Assembly (NCBI GenBank): GCA_964544885.1
Contig: CAZJDX010000007.1
Coordinates: 1 to 64,000 of the forward strand
DNA: 64,000 bases
DNA from: QQVM01 sp964544885
Lineage (GTDB): Bacteria; Bacteroidota; Bacteroidia; AKYH767-A; 2013-40CM-41-45
Direction of reading: 5' to 3'
Shown: piece by piece, positions 8,549 to 16,745 of the stretch
Layout of the letters: each line of letters opens with the position of its first letter
Position numbering within the stretch: the first letter of the stretch is position 1
Notes under the pieces: model-generated
The model's input: only the letters and a program-made list of their open reading frames with translations
The model's database searches: none
Told to the model about the DNA's origin: nothing
Translations under genes and position numbers: made by a program

Positions 8549-8896
8549 CTAGCGGAGTTTCGGATTTTGCCGGTGGCGCAAACGGTCCCTGTCCCCTTTC
8601 TTTTCAAGATTTCTTTCGAATGCCAGGCTGAGATCAGTTCCTGTTTGATTGGCAAGGCAGATCAATACAAACAATACATCTGCCAGTTCATCGGACAATT
8701 CTGTTTTCAAATCAATCTCTTTCGAACTTTGTTCACCATAAGTTCTGGAAATAATTCGTGCGACCTCTCCCACTTCCTCTGTCAGGATGGCCATATTGGT
8801 AAGTTCATTAAAATACCTGACGCCATATTCCTTTATCCATTTATCCACCTTCTCCTGTGCTTCCCGCAAGGTCAAGTCAGTTTTGTCTCTATTCAT
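8549..8896 (-). CDS. MazG-like nucleotide pyrophosphohydrolase
   Basis: The protein has 115 residues. It carries the all-alpha NTP pyrophosphohydrolase motif EEVGEVARII (two Glu of the first metal-binding helix) followed by ELSDELADVLFVLICLANQTG (second acidic helix). In this family these acidic residues bind Mg2+ and hydrolyse nucleoside triphosphates to monophosphates. Length fits the single-domain group (YpjD/dCTPase-like) rather than the two-domain MazG of Escherichia coli. Which nucleotide it prefers cannot be read from sequence. In Bacteroidota a gene like this often neighbours dtd; here dtd lies 2.2 kb away. Confidence 0.85.
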   Translation of the reverse strand: MNRDKTDLTLREAQEKVDKWIKEYGVRYFNELTNMAILTEEVGEVARIISRTYGEQSSKEIDLKTELSDELADVLFVLICLANQTGTDLSLAFERNLEKKGDRDRLRHRQNPKLR

Positions 8897-9071
8897 TCAA
8901 TGGCAGATTATATCCTACAGTTGACCGTTTCATAACGGAAACGAAATTAAGATTATTCCCTGAAAAAATTGAGAACCGCTAATTAAAAACCGGAGATCGT
9001 ATGACATGGCGTCTCCAGAGTATTTCTTCAGTCCATGGTATTTGCCATTAAATTTTATCCGTTAAAAAGGT

Positions 9072-9079
9072 TATTTTTG
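9072..9079 (+). promoter_or_regulatory. Promoter -7 box of the universal stress gene
   Basis: TATTTTTG matches TAnnTTTG exactly. A TTTG at 9041-9044 lies 27 bp upstream, slightly farther than the usual spacing for the -33 element. The predicted leader of about 85 nt contains a small hairpin, CCTGA/TCAGG at 9093-9104. Confidence 0.4.
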
Positions 9080-9171
9080 TTTCAATGCCAGACCTGAAAT
9101 CAGGAATTATTTCTTTAAGTGAAGCCGAATGTTGTCAGGCTTAATCTGCTCCGTTCAAATCTGACTGCCCT

Positions 9172-10005
9172 ATGAAAATTCTTATTCCAACCGATTTTTC
9201 CAGCACTTCCGAGAAGGCCATCAACTATGCAACCAAATTTTTTCAGGATGAAAAGAACGAATTCATTTTATATCATTCATTCGTTCCCTTTGAAAGCGGT
9301 TTTTACAGTTACAAGCTTAGTCAACAGGAGAATAAGGACACCGAAACTTTGCTTCAAAAGCGTCTTGACAAAATTGCGGAAGCGATAATAAACACTGGAA
9401 GTGTAATGAATCTGCGTACCCATATAGCGCGGGGTGTTGAAGCATCTTGTCTATTAAATTATGCCAGAAAGCAAAAAGCAGATCTGATTGTGATGGGAAC
9501 CACAGGCGCCGGCGGTCTGAAAGGAAAACTGATCGGTTCGGTTGCTTCTGCCGTTATGAAGGACTCTTATTGTCCAGTGATCACTATTCCGGAAAAATAC
9601 AAGGTGAAACCTCTGAAAAAAATTGTCTTTGCAACCGATTACGAATTGAAAGATATAGAACCTATAAGGTTTATTACCCGTATCGCCAGGCAGCATGACT
9701 CCAATGTTGAACTCAGACACTTTGAGACCACTAAATCAAACCGGGAAAGCAGTACAAATCAAAGCGTAAACTATCAGAAGACGATACGGCAGTCCATCCG
9801 CTATGACCGGCTTTCATTTAAAGCTTCAAAGGTCATTGATATACAGGAAGCACTGCAAAAACTCTCAGGGCAAAAAGATATTGATATCATGGCCATGACT
9901 ACTCACAGACGCAGGGGACTCATTAATGTTTTATTTGATAAAAGTAAAACACAGAAAGTAGCCATGTGTTCAAGGGTACCCTTAATGTGTTTCCCGGTCG
10001 GCTGA
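9172..10005 (+). CDS. Universal stress protein, two-domain
   Basis: This 277-residue protein contains two Usp domains in tandem. The first begins MKILIPTDFSSTSEKAINYA and ends with the ATP-binding pattern GTTGAGGLKGKLIGS (residues 109-123) before YCPVITIP. The second begins KKIVFATDYE and ends near VPLMCFPVG, but its glycine motif is degraded (MTTHRRRGLINVLF), so probably only the N-terminal domain binds ATP. Tandem UspA proteins of this size are common in Bacteroidota. The physiological trigger is unknown. It stands alone, 40-53 bp ahead of the antiporter gene on the same strand. Confidence 0.87.
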   Translation: MKILIPTDFSSTSEKAINYATKFFQDEKNEFILYHSFVPFESGFYSYKLSQQENKDTETLLQKRLDKIAEAIINTGSVMNLRTHIARGVEASCLLNYARKQKADLIVMGTTGAGGLKGKLIGSVASAVMKDSYCPVITIPEKYKVKPLKKIVFATDYELKDIEPIRFITRIARQHDSNVELRHFETTKSNRESSTNQSVNYQKTIRQSIRYDRLSFKASKVIDIQEALQKLSGQKDIDIMAMTTHRRRGLINVLFDKSKTQKVAMCSRVPLMCFPVG

Positions 10006-10057
10006 CCGGAATTATGACTGCATTTGCTTTCACAAAACAGGATGATTGTTCGTTATT

Positions 10058-11044
10058 ATGATTCCACTCGCAGGATTTCTCTTTTGCTCGCTCATCATTA
10101 TTGTATCCGGCAGCAAGCTCTCAAAATATGGCGACCGCATTGCGAACCTGACCGGATTAGGTAAAGCCTGGATCGGCCTCATTGTTATGGCCTCTGTCAC
10201 CTCACTACCTGAGCTTATCACAGGTATCAGCGCGGTAACACTCGTGAATGATCCGGACCTGGCAGCCGGAGATATTTTCGGTAGTTGCATTTTCAATTTA
10301 TTTATACTTTCCGTTCTGGACGCATTTATGAAAAAGCCTGTTACCTCGCTGGTAAAAAGCAGTCATATCATTGCAGGAGCCATCAGTATAATTCTGATCA
10401 CTTTTGCGGCGATAGGAATTATTCTGAAGGACCAGATAAGTACCTTCGGCTGGGTCAGCGGAGTGACTCCATTGATCGTCATGGTTTATCTGATATCCAT
10501 ATTCCTGATCCATAAATTTGAGCAAAAGAACGCGGATTCGTCTTCCGGAGAAGCAATCAGCAAAGGGGGATCCCACGAACTTAGAAAAGTTATTCTCCTT
10601 TATTCTTTGAATGCCGTTATTGTGATTGCAGCCGCAATTTTTCTGCCTTATTACGGCAATCAGATTGCTACTCAGGCCGGCCTGAGTTCCACCTTCTTTG
10701 GAACATTTATGGTTGCTACCAGCACATCTTTGCCAGAGCTGGTCGTTTGTATTTCCGCACTTAGGATGGGTTCCGTAGATCTTGCGGTAGGAAATCTTTT
10801 TGGTAGCAATATCTTTAATGTGTTTATACTGGCAGTCGATGATGTTTTCTATACAAATGGTTCAATCTTCAGTGATATAGATCAAAACCACCTCATCTCA
10901 ATCCTTACTCTCATTATTATGACGGCAGTAACCTCTGTAGGTTTGCTTTTCAAAGCCAGTAAGAAAAGATTTTTGCTAGCAACAGATACATTCATCATAC
11001 TTATACTTTATCTGTCACTAATGTACTTTCTTGCAAACGCTTAA
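10058..11044 (+). CDS. CaCA-family calcium/cation:sodium antiporter
   Basis: The protein has 328 residues and about ten membrane helices. Two inverted alpha-repeats of the CaCA family are present: GLIVMASVTSLPELITGISAV in the first half and FGTFMVATSTSLPELVVCISAL in the second. Each holds the SLPEL motif whose Glu binds the cation. The GNLFGSNIFNVF motif of the second repeat is also clear. Family members exchange Ca2+ or another cation for Na+, K+ or H+ at the inner membrane. I chose ATG at 10058; a TTG at 10046 could add four residues and sits closer to an AGGA sequence. Its alpha-repeats support a YrbG-like exchanger. Confidence 0.85.
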   Translation: MIPLAGFLFCSLIIIVSGSKLSKYGDRIANLTGLGKAWIGLIVMASVTSLPELITGISAVTLVNDPDLAAGDIFGSCIFNLFILSVLDAFMKKPVTSLVKSSHIIAGAISIILITFAAIGIILKDQISTFGWVSGVTPLIVMVYLISIFLIHKFEQKNADSSSGEAISKGGSHELRKVILLYSLNAVIVIAAAIFLPYYGNQIATQAGLSSTFFGTFMVATSTSLPELVVCISALRMGSVDLAVGNLFGSNIFNVFILAVDDVFYTNGSIFSDIDQNHLISILTLIIMTAVTSVGLLFKASKKRFLLATDTFIILILYLSLMYFLANA

Positions 11045-11129
11045 ACCCTGCAGGAAATCTATGTCAGCTTTTATTTTTGTCACGCTTCAGTTCAGTCGGC
11101 TTCACCGGAGCGCCCGTTCACTTATTTTC

Positions 11130-11582
11130 TTATTCCCTGTTCCTGGTATCAATAATTATCGTCACAGGCCCGTCGTTAACGAGTGCCACTTTCATATCAG
11201 CGCCGAATTCTCCACTTCCGACATTCCTGCCAAGAATCTTCTCTGTCTCCGCTATAAAGGACTCATACAAGGGGATTGCCTTTTCAGGAGCCGCGGCACC
11301 GATATAGCTCGGGCGGTTACCTTTCCTCGTTCTTGCATGTAGTGTAAACTGACTGATCACAAGAATATCTCCTCTGGTTTCTTCAACGGAAAGGTTCATT
11401 ACTCCCTCATCATCGGGCATGATTCTCAGTCTGCAGATCTTTGACGCGAGCCACAGCACATCTTCCTGAGAATCCGCATCTTCCACTCCGAGAAGCACCA
11501 ATAGTCCATTTCCAATTGAAGATTTAATCTTCCCATTGATACTCACCGATGCTTCACTTACTCGTTGTATAACTGCTCTCAT
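11130..11582 (-). CDS. dtd: D-aminoacyl-tRNA deacylase
   Basis: This is a 150-residue protein of typical Dtd length. The two family signatures are present: SQFTL at residues 77-81 and NDGPVT at 136-141 (the usual form is NxGPVT), together with MRAVIQRVSEASV at the start. Dtd removes D-amino acids and glycine from mischarged tRNAs in the cytoplasm using a Gly-cisPro dyad. It lies 44 bp downstream of rsgA on the same strand, and a shared transcript is likely. Confidence 0.95.
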   Translation of the reverse strand: MRAVIQRVSEASVSINGKIKSSIGNGLLVLLGVEDADSQEDVLWLASKICRLRIMPDDEGVMNLSVEETRGDILVISQFTLHARTRKGNRPSYIGAAAPEKAIPLYESFIAETEKILGRNVGSGEFGADMKVALVNDGPVTIIIDTRNRE

Positions 11583-11626
11583 GAGGATTGTGTAGTTCTA
11601 AACCTGCTCCGGTATGCTTCGGCTTA

Positions 11627-12547
11627 TCATTTGAAAACATCTTGTCCTGTAAGAATACTCAGATAACTTTCGAAGCGTGTCCTTGCGATTTTACCTTCTT
11701 CCACAGCCTTTTTAACCGCGCAATTCTTCTCATTGAGGTGCACGCAATTCCCATACTGGCAATTAACAGACTGGCTGAAGATCTCCGGAAAGAAATGCGA
11801 AACTTCATAGGTATCAAAATCGATAGTTCCGAATTCCCTGATTCCCGGAGTATCGATAATGTAACCTCCTTCCGGAAGAATATGCATTTCGGCGAAAGTT
11901 GTAGTATGTTTTCCCTTTGAATGTTGGGCTGATATTTCAGCGGTCTTTAAATTCATTCCGGGGATGAGGGCATTGATGAGTGATGACTTACCAACCCCGC
12001 TATGGCCCGAAAACAAATTGACTTTGTCTTTGAGGACGCTTTTCAATTCATGAAAACCAAAGGCATCAAGCGCTGAGACACAAAATACCCGGTAGCCAAT
12101 ACTTTCATACAGTTCTCTGGTCTGACCAATGTAGTCCCACAACTCATCATCATAAAGATCGGCCTTATTCCAGATGATACCAGCCGGAATATTATATGCT
12201 TCCGCGGTAGCAAGAAAACGATCAATGAAACCCAATGAAGTTTTTGGCAAAACCGGAGTCGCAACCACAAAAGCCATGTCAATATTTGCCGCCAGGATCT
12301 GAACCTGTCTGGAAAGTTTTACCGATTTCCTGATGATGTAATTTCTCCTTGGATGCAGTTTTGTTATCTGCCCCACATCATCGCCGGAATTCCACTCCAC
12401 GTCTACGATATCGCCGACCGTTATTGGATTGGTCGCTTCAAAATCTTTCAGCCTGAGATTTCCACGTATGCGGCATAACAATATTTTTCCATCACTGAAT
12501 CGGACGAGATACTGCGAACCGGTTGATTTGATAATGAGTCCCTCCAC
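11627..12547 (-). CDS. rsgA: Ribosome biogenesis GTPase RsgA
   Basis: The protein has 306 residues and the circularly permuted GTPase order typical of RsgA: NKAD (127-130, G4) precedes the P-loop GHSGVGKSS (181-189, G1), which precedes DTPG (232-235, G3). An N-terminal OB-fold domain and a C-terminal zinc site (C263, C268, H270, C276) complete the family architecture. RsgA acts late in 30S subunit maturation. Translation must start at GTG (12547): a TAA stop lies three codons upstream in frame and no ATG occurs near the N-terminus. It is divergent from gldA with 133 bp between. Confidence 0.95.
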   Translation of the reverse strand: MEGLIIKSTGSQYLVRFSDGKILLCRIRGNLRLKDFEATNPITVGDIVDVEWNSGDDVGQITKLHPRRNYIIRKSVKLSRQVQILAANIDMAFVVATPVLPKTSLGFIDRFLATAEAYNIPAGIIWNKADLYDDELWDYIGQTRELYESIGYRVFCVSALDAFGFHELKSVLKDKVNLFSGHSGVGKSSLINALIPGMNLKTAEISAQHSKGKHTTTFAEMHILPEGGYIIDTPGIREFGTIDFDTYEVSHFFPEIFSQSVNCQYGNCVHLNEKNCAVKKAVEEGKIARTRFESYLSILTGQDVFK

Positions 12548-12680
12548 GAAACAAAATTAGCCAATAGACCCTAAGAAAAACACAGAAAGGCAAAGGTTTA
12601 TTCCTTAAGACAAGAATTACGGTTTGAGGGAGAAGAATCATGGAAAAGACGTAATTTAGGGGACTGATTATACGATCCGG

Positions 12681-13601
12681 ATGTCTGTTTCTGTCAGGAA
12701 TATTTCCAAGCAATTTGGCAAGCAAAAAGTCCTTGATGACGTGAGTTTTCTGGTGGAAAGCGGTCACGTCACAGGCTTTCTCGGTCCAAACGGTGCAGGT
12801 AAGTCGACGATGATGAAGATCATCACCTCCTATCTTGCACAGGATAGCGGCAGTGTTGAGGTTTGCGGATATGATGTCTTGAGTCAGTCATTGCAGGTAC
12901 GAAAAATGGTTGGTTATCTTCCGGAGAATAATCCCCTTTACCTTGATATGTATGTAAGGGAATATCTTGAATTCATAGCCGGACTTCATAATACAGGTTC
13001 CGGTATTTCAAAAAGGGTTACTGAAATGATAGAGGTCACAGGTCTGGGTCCTGAGCAAGATAAAAAGATTGGAGCACTTTCCAAGGGTTATCGTCAGAGA
13101 ACGGGTCTTGCCCAGGCATTGATACATGATCCCAGGGTCCTCATTCTCGATGAACCTACGACCGGCCTGGACCCGAACCAGCTTGCAGATATCAGAGGGC
13201 TCATACGATCCCTTGGTAAAGAGAAGACGGTTATACTTTCAACCCACATCATGCAGGAGGTTGAAGCTATCTGCGACAAAGTGATAATCATCAACCGTGG
13301 AAGGATAATTGCTGACGGGTCCACAAAAAGTCTTGTGAAATACAATCTGAAGCAAGAAATCATCTTTGTTGAATTCAACAGTTCTTTATCACGACCCGAC
13401 TTAACGGGTATCGAAGGAATTGTGAATGCCGAACCTATGGAAGGACTTGTCTGGAAGATTAGTGCCAGTGAAGGCGCCGATATAAGGGCAGCCCTGTTCC
13501 GCTATGCTGTTGAGAAAGGTCTTACCATATTGTCCATGCAGAAACAGGAACAAAGACTTGAAGAAGTATTTCAGCAACTCACCCATGAAAGCCGCAATTG
13601 A
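12681..13601 (+). CDS. gldA: GldA-like ABC transporter ATPase
   Basis: This 306-residue ABC ATPase has Walker A GPNGAGKST (35-43), the signature LSKGY (133-137, in place of LSGGQ), Walker B LILDEP (154-159) and the switch His in LSTHIM. The LSKGYRQRTGLAQALIHDP block and a C-terminal domain ending near LEEVFQQLT agree with GldA of gliding Bacteroidota. In Flavobacterium johnsoniae GldA works with the membrane proteins GldF and GldG and is needed for gliding. No gldF or gldG gene is in this window; gldA is also separate from gldFG in that species. The next gene overlaps it by 17 bp. Other drug-export type ABC ATPases look similar, so the symbol is probable. Confidence 0.8.
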   Translation: MSVSVRNISKQFGKQKVLDDVSFLVESGHVTGFLGPNGAGKSTMMKIITSYLAQDSGSVEVCGYDVLSQSLQVRKMVGYLPENNPLYLDMYVREYLEFIAGLHNTGSGISKRVTEMIEVTGLGPEQDKKIGALSKGYRQRTGLAQALIHDPRVLILDEPTTGLDPNQLADIRGLIRSLGKEKTVILSTHIMQEVEAICDKVIIINRGRIIADGSTKSLVKYNLKQEIIFVEFNSSLSRPDLTGIEGIVNAEPMEGLVWKISASEGADIRAALFRYAVEKGLTILSMQKQEQRLEEVFQQLTHESRN

Positions 13602-14712
13602 AATGCTGAAACTCCCCGGACGTTTTTTAAACATTACACCGATCCTGATCCTGCTTTTTTGCTGTTTGGCAGTTCCGAAAAACATGAATGCCCAGGGAAT
13701 TTCCGCTTATACCGATTACCGGGGATATCTTCAGGCCTTTGACAATGGCATGTTTCATCAACTTGAGTATATGCCTGTCAGATCTTACCAATATGGGAGA
13801 TCAGTGATCGCATATATTGACAACAAAAATGACTTCAAAGTTTATTATAACGGGAAGACGTCTTATCAGCTGAACGCAGCTGACTTCAGCTACCAGGTAT
13901 CGGATTATCTTGTCGCCTATAAGGTTGGATCGGTGTTGTATGTCTTTGACGGAGGGGATAAGAAACTGTTGAGTTATTACAACAGTCTTGTGACCTTAAA
14001 CGACAGCCTTCTGGCATTCTTTGATGATTCCAAATACACTTTCTCTGTTTACTACAACGGAAAGGAAGCGCTGCTGGAAAATTCACTGCTGGAGAAGCCA
14101 AGAAGCATACGAAGCGGTTCGAACACCCTGGCTTGGGTGAACCAGAGCGGCTTTTTCAATCTGTTTTATAAGGGACAAGTCCAGACACTCGACAACATGG
14201 CACCTTCCTCCTTCGAAGCAGGCAGGGACATTGTAGCTTATGTAGACGATTATAACCGCTACTTCCATTTGTTTTATAAAGGAGAACTGGCGCAGATCGA
14301 AACCTTCCCCCCCGATTCCTTCAAACTTGGCTACGGGATCATGGCTTACGTGGATAATCTGGGTGACTTCAGAATCTTTTCTGATGGTGCAACCAGAAGA
14401 GTACTTGCCGACCGGCCTGACTTTTTTTATGTGGAAGGAGAGGTCATTGTGTATGCTTACAACAGGATGTTTAATGTATGGTACAATGGTAAGGAATACA
14501 CGCTGGAGAATTATACCCCAAAGGAGTTTCTGACAGGACCGGAAGGCGTTGCATGGCTGGATGAAAGTGGCAGACTTAAATATTTTGACAAAGGGAATAT
14601 CTATACGGTTTCCTTTGAAGTGATAAATAAATTTGACCTGACAGGCAGTGTACTCAAATACGAGACGGGAAACAATACAGTCAATTTCTTCTTCAAAGGA
14701 AAAAACCACTGA
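13585..14712 (+). CDS. Secreted protein of ~36-residue repeats, function unknown
   Basis: This protein of 375 residues has a signal peptide ending near KNMNAQ. The mature part is built of nine to ten repeats of roughly 36 residues. The shared pattern is a small aliphatic, then AY.D, then a hydrophobic strand ending in YYNGK or FYKGE, then LE, then P.SF..G. Examples are IAYIDNKNDFKVYYNGK and VAYVDDYNRYFHLFYKGE. This repeated strand pattern predicts a beta-propeller or solenoid. The ATG at 13585 overlaps gldA by 17 bp; ATG 13603 just after the gldA stop is the alternative. A longer frame from 13504 would overlap gldA by 98 bp and spoils the signal peptide. I do not recognise the family. Translational coupling to gldA suggests a linked role, unproven. 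Confidence 0.8.
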   Translation: MKAAIEMLKLPGRFLNITPILILLFCCLAVPKNMNAQGISAYTDYRGYLQAFDNGMFHQLEYMPVRSYQYGRSVIAYIDNKNDFKVYYNGKTSYQLNAADFSYQVSDYLVAYKVGSVLYVFDGGDKKLLSYYNSLVTLNDSLLAFFDDSKYTFSVYYNGKEALLENSLLEKPRSIRSGSNTLAWVNQSGFFNLFYKGQVQTLDNMAPSSFEAGRDIVAYVDDYNRYFHLFYKGELAQIETFPPDSFKLGYGIMAYVDNLGDFRIFSDGATRRVLADRPDFFYVEGEVIVYAYNRMFNVWYNGKEYTLENYTPKEFLTGPEGVAWLDESGRLKYFDKGNIYTVSFEVINKFDLTGSVLKYETGNNTVNFFFKGKNH

Positions 14713-14820
14713 ATTCACCTTCTGATCAGGCGTCCGGATAAGGCCTTTCCCCGGATTTGAATCCGCTTAAATTTTGAGAGGAAAATTGCAGCAGAAGCTA
14801 TTCCAGCCGGTATTTTTCAC

Positions 14821-14828
14821 TACTTTTG
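14821..14828 (+). promoter_or_regulatory. Promoter -7 box of metK
   Basis: TACTTTTG fits TAnnTTTG exactly. It predicts transcription starting near 14835, which is the first base of the outer helix of the leader structure described next. No TTG lies at the standard distance upstream. Confidence 0.45.
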
Positions 14829-14833
14829 CCGGG

Positions 14834-14918
14834 CAGTTAAAACAAGGCCCGTTGCAGGAAGTTCAGATAAAAATCCGGTACAATACACGGCCTGCTACCT
14901 GAATCTGAAGCTTAACTG
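14834..14918 (+). ncRNA. Structured metK leader, possible riboswitch
   Basis: An outer helix pairs CAGTTAA (14834-14840) with TTAACTG (14912-14918). Inside it, GTTGCAGG (14851-14858) pairs with CCTGCTAC (14891-14898) with one mismatch, and TTCAGAT (14862-14868) pairs with ATCTGAA (14903-14909). The two inner helices cross, so the fold is an H-type pseudoknot closed by an outer stem. Alternative pairings exist: AGGCC 14845-14849 with GGCCT 14889-14893, and TTCAG with CTGAA 14899-14903, which could make a switch. The element lies in the leader of the SAM synthetase gene, ending 44 nt before the ATG. I do not see the conserved core of SAM-I or SAM-II. Function is inferred from position only. Confidence 0.4.
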
Positions 14919-14962
14919 AAATACAAAAACACGTACATCAAATTTTAAAAAACCAATTAAAC

Positions 14963-16267
14963 ATGTCTTATTTGTTCACATCAGAATCAGTTTCAGAAGG
15001 ACATCCTGATAAAGTGGCTGACCAGATCTCCGATTCGTTGATTGATTATTTCCTGGCCTATGACCCTAAATCAAAAGTAGCCTGTGAAACACTGGTAACA
15101 ACCGGTCAGGTCGTTCTTGCCGGTGAAGTCAAATCAGAGGCCTACCTCGATGTTCAGGAAATTGCAAGAAATGTCATCAGACAGATAGGTTATACTAAAA
15201 GCGAGTATATGTTCGAAGCGAATTCCTGCGGAATATTGAGCGCGATTCATGAACAATCAGCGGATATCAACCAGGGAGTTGAGAAGAAAGATCCCTGGAA
15301 ACAGGGAGCAGGCGACCAGGGAATGATGTTCGGATATGCCTGCCGCGAGACGGACAACTATATGCCGCTGCCGCTGGAACTGGCGCACATTCTGCTACGC
15401 GAATTGAGTGCTATCCGCAGAGAAGGAAAGGTGATGTCCTACCTGAGACCGGATGCCAAATCGCAGGTCACCATCGAGTATAACGACAATAATCAACCGG
15501 TTAAGATCGACACCATTGTGATATCTACACAGCATGATGATTTCGACAAGGATGCCGTGATGCTGAAGAAGATTAAAGATGACGTGATCCATATTCTCAT
15601 ACCAAGGGTGATGAAGAAATTACCGAAACGAATTCAAAATCTGTTCAACGATAAAATAAAATACCATGTGAATCCGACCGGGAAGTTTGTGATTGGCGGT
15701 CCCCATGGAGATACAGGGCTTACCGGCCGTAAAATAATCGTAGATACTTATGGAGGTAAAGGGGCGCATGGAGGAGGAGCATTCTCCGGAAAAGACCCGT
15801 CTAAGGTAGACCGGTCTGCAGCCTATGCAACCAGGCATATTGCCAAAAACATGGTTGCTGCCGGACTCTGTGATGAGGTGCTCGTGCAAGTGGCTTATGC
15901 CATCGGTGTTGCGGAACCGGTAGGACTCTACATTAACACTTACGGAACTTCAAAAGTGACTATGTCGGACGGAGCCATTTCTAAAAAGCTTGAAAAGATC
16001 TTTGACATGCGTCCTTACGCGATTGAGCAACGCTTCAAACTAAGAACACCAATCTACCAGGAGACCGCAGCTTATGGACATATGGGCCGCGATACGCAGA
16101 TAAAAGAAAAAGTCTTTAATAAAGGCAAGAAAAATGAATTGCGCATCAAGGTAAAATTATTTCCATGGGAAGAATTGAATTATGTTGATCTGCTCAGGAA
16201 AGAATTTCTACAGAACACTGTTCAGAAAAAAGCAAGCGCGAAAAAAGCCGCTATGGAAATTGCCTGA
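14963..16267 (+). CDS. metK: S-adenosylmethionine synthetase
   Basis: This 434-residue enzyme makes S-adenosylmethionine from methionine and ATP in the cytoplasm. It starts with SESVSEGHPDKVADQISD, which supplies the ATP and Mg2+ ligands. GAGDQG (115-120) is the family hexapeptide, and GGGAFSGKDPSKVDRSA is the phosphate-binding loop near residue 270. The protein is longer than the Escherichia coli enzyme (384) by insertions in the middle (around VMSYLRPDAK and the HILIPRVMKK segment), as usual in Bacteroidota. It is a single-gene unit with its own promoter, a structured leader and a strong terminator. Confidence 0.97.
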   Translation: MSYLFTSESVSEGHPDKVADQISDSLIDYFLAYDPKSKVACETLVTTGQVVLAGEVKSEAYLDVQEIARNVIRQIGYTKSEYMFEANSCGILSAIHEQSADINQGVEKKDPWKQGAGDQGMMFGYACRETDNYMPLPLELAHILLRELSAIRREGKVMSYLRPDAKSQVTIEYNDNNQPVKIDTIVISTQHDDFDKDAVMLKKIKDDVIHILIPRVMKKLPKRIQNLFNDKIKYHVNPTGKFVIGGPHGDTGLTGRKIIVDTYGGKGAHGGGAFSGKDPSKVDRSAAYATRHIAKNMVAAGLCDEVLVQVAYAIGVAEPVGLYINTYGTSKVTMSDGAISKKLEKIFDMRPYAIEQRFKLRTPIYQETAAYGHMGRDTQIKEKVFNKGKKNELRIKVKLFPWEELNYVDLLRKEFLQNTVQKKASAKKAAMEIA

Positions 16268-16290
16268 TCACCGGCAATACCGATATAAAA

Positions 16291-16314
16291 AGCCCCACCC
16301 GGGGCTTTTTTTTT
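16291..16314 (+). terminator. Rho-independent terminator of metK
   Basis: AGCCCC (16291-16296) pairs with GGGGCT (16301-16306) around the loop ACCC, followed by a run of eight T. Confidence 0.93.
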
Positions 16315-16355
16315 AGCTATAAATCAAAGAATTAACCAATTCCGGAAGAAAGCTC

Positions 16356-16386
16356 TTGCATAGACTTATTCTTTATCGTAATATTG
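16356..16386 (+). promoter_or_regulatory. Promoter of the ars operon
   Basis: TTG at 16356-16358 is followed after exactly 20 bp by TAATATTG (16379-16386), which differs from TAnnTTTG in one base. This is the standard spacing of Bacteroidota promoters. It predicts transcription starting near 16393 and a leader of about 12 nt before arsR. Confidence 0.55.
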
Positions 16387-16391
16387 CGATA
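16374..16391. promoter_or_regulatory. Palindromic operator, probable ArsR site
   Basis: TATCGTAATATTGCGATA is an 18-bp inverted repeat with a single unmatched base pair (T at 16379 against G at 16386). It contains the whole -7 promoter box in its middle, so a dimer bound there would block RNA polymerase. ArsR/SmtB repressors bind such AT-rich dyads in front of their own gene, and arsR starts 14 bp downstream. Confidence 0.65.
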
Positions 16392-16404
16392 TTAAAATAG
16401 AGAC

Positions 16405-16734
16405 ATGGGAGCCACCAAGCACGATTTCTTTACCAAGCAGCAGAATGAACTTGCCGCGGCAGCCAAAGCGCTTTCGCATCCTGCCCGTATTGCGATTATG
16501 CAATACCTGGCAAAAAGGAATACGTGTGTATGCGGTGATATCGTAGATAAAATACCACTCGCCCAACCCACTGTTTCACAACACTTGAAAGAATTGAAGA
16601 ACGCCGGTCTGATCAAAGGGACTGTCGAGGGAAATGCGGTGTGTTATTGCATTGACCTGAAAAACATGAAAAAATTTCAGGAGGTTTTCAATGACCTTCT
16701 CGAACCTGATAATGTTAAACCACAATGTTGCTAA
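16405..16734 (+). CDS. arsR: ArsR/SmtB-family arsenic-responsive repressor
   Basis: This 109-residue winged-helix protein carries the metal-sensing pair Cys41 and Cys43 in NTCVCGDIV at the start of the third helix, the position used by ArsR of Escherichia coli (ELCVCDL). The recognition helix PLAQPTVSQHLKELKNAGLI is intact. A third thiolate may come from the C-terminal CC pair (PQCC). Family knowledge says that arsenite binding releases the repressor from DNA. It is the first gene of arsR-arsM-arsC-acr3, and an 18-bp palindrome lies on its promoter. Confidence 0.93.
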   Translation: MGATKHDFFTKQQNELAAAAKALSHPARIAIMQYLAKRNTCVCGDIVDKIPLAQPTVSQHLKELKNAGLIKGTVEGNAVCYCIDLKNMKKFQEVFNDLLEPDNVKPQCC

Positions 16735-16745
16735 ATCTAAAAACC

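Noticed and set aside
14083..14718. Long antisense frame opposite the repeat protein
   Set aside because: Produced by the repeated codon pattern of the sense gene; no start context and no family resemblance.
14834..14962. SAM-I or SAM-II riboswitch
   Set aside because: The conserved cores known to me are not seen, so only a generic structured leader is called.
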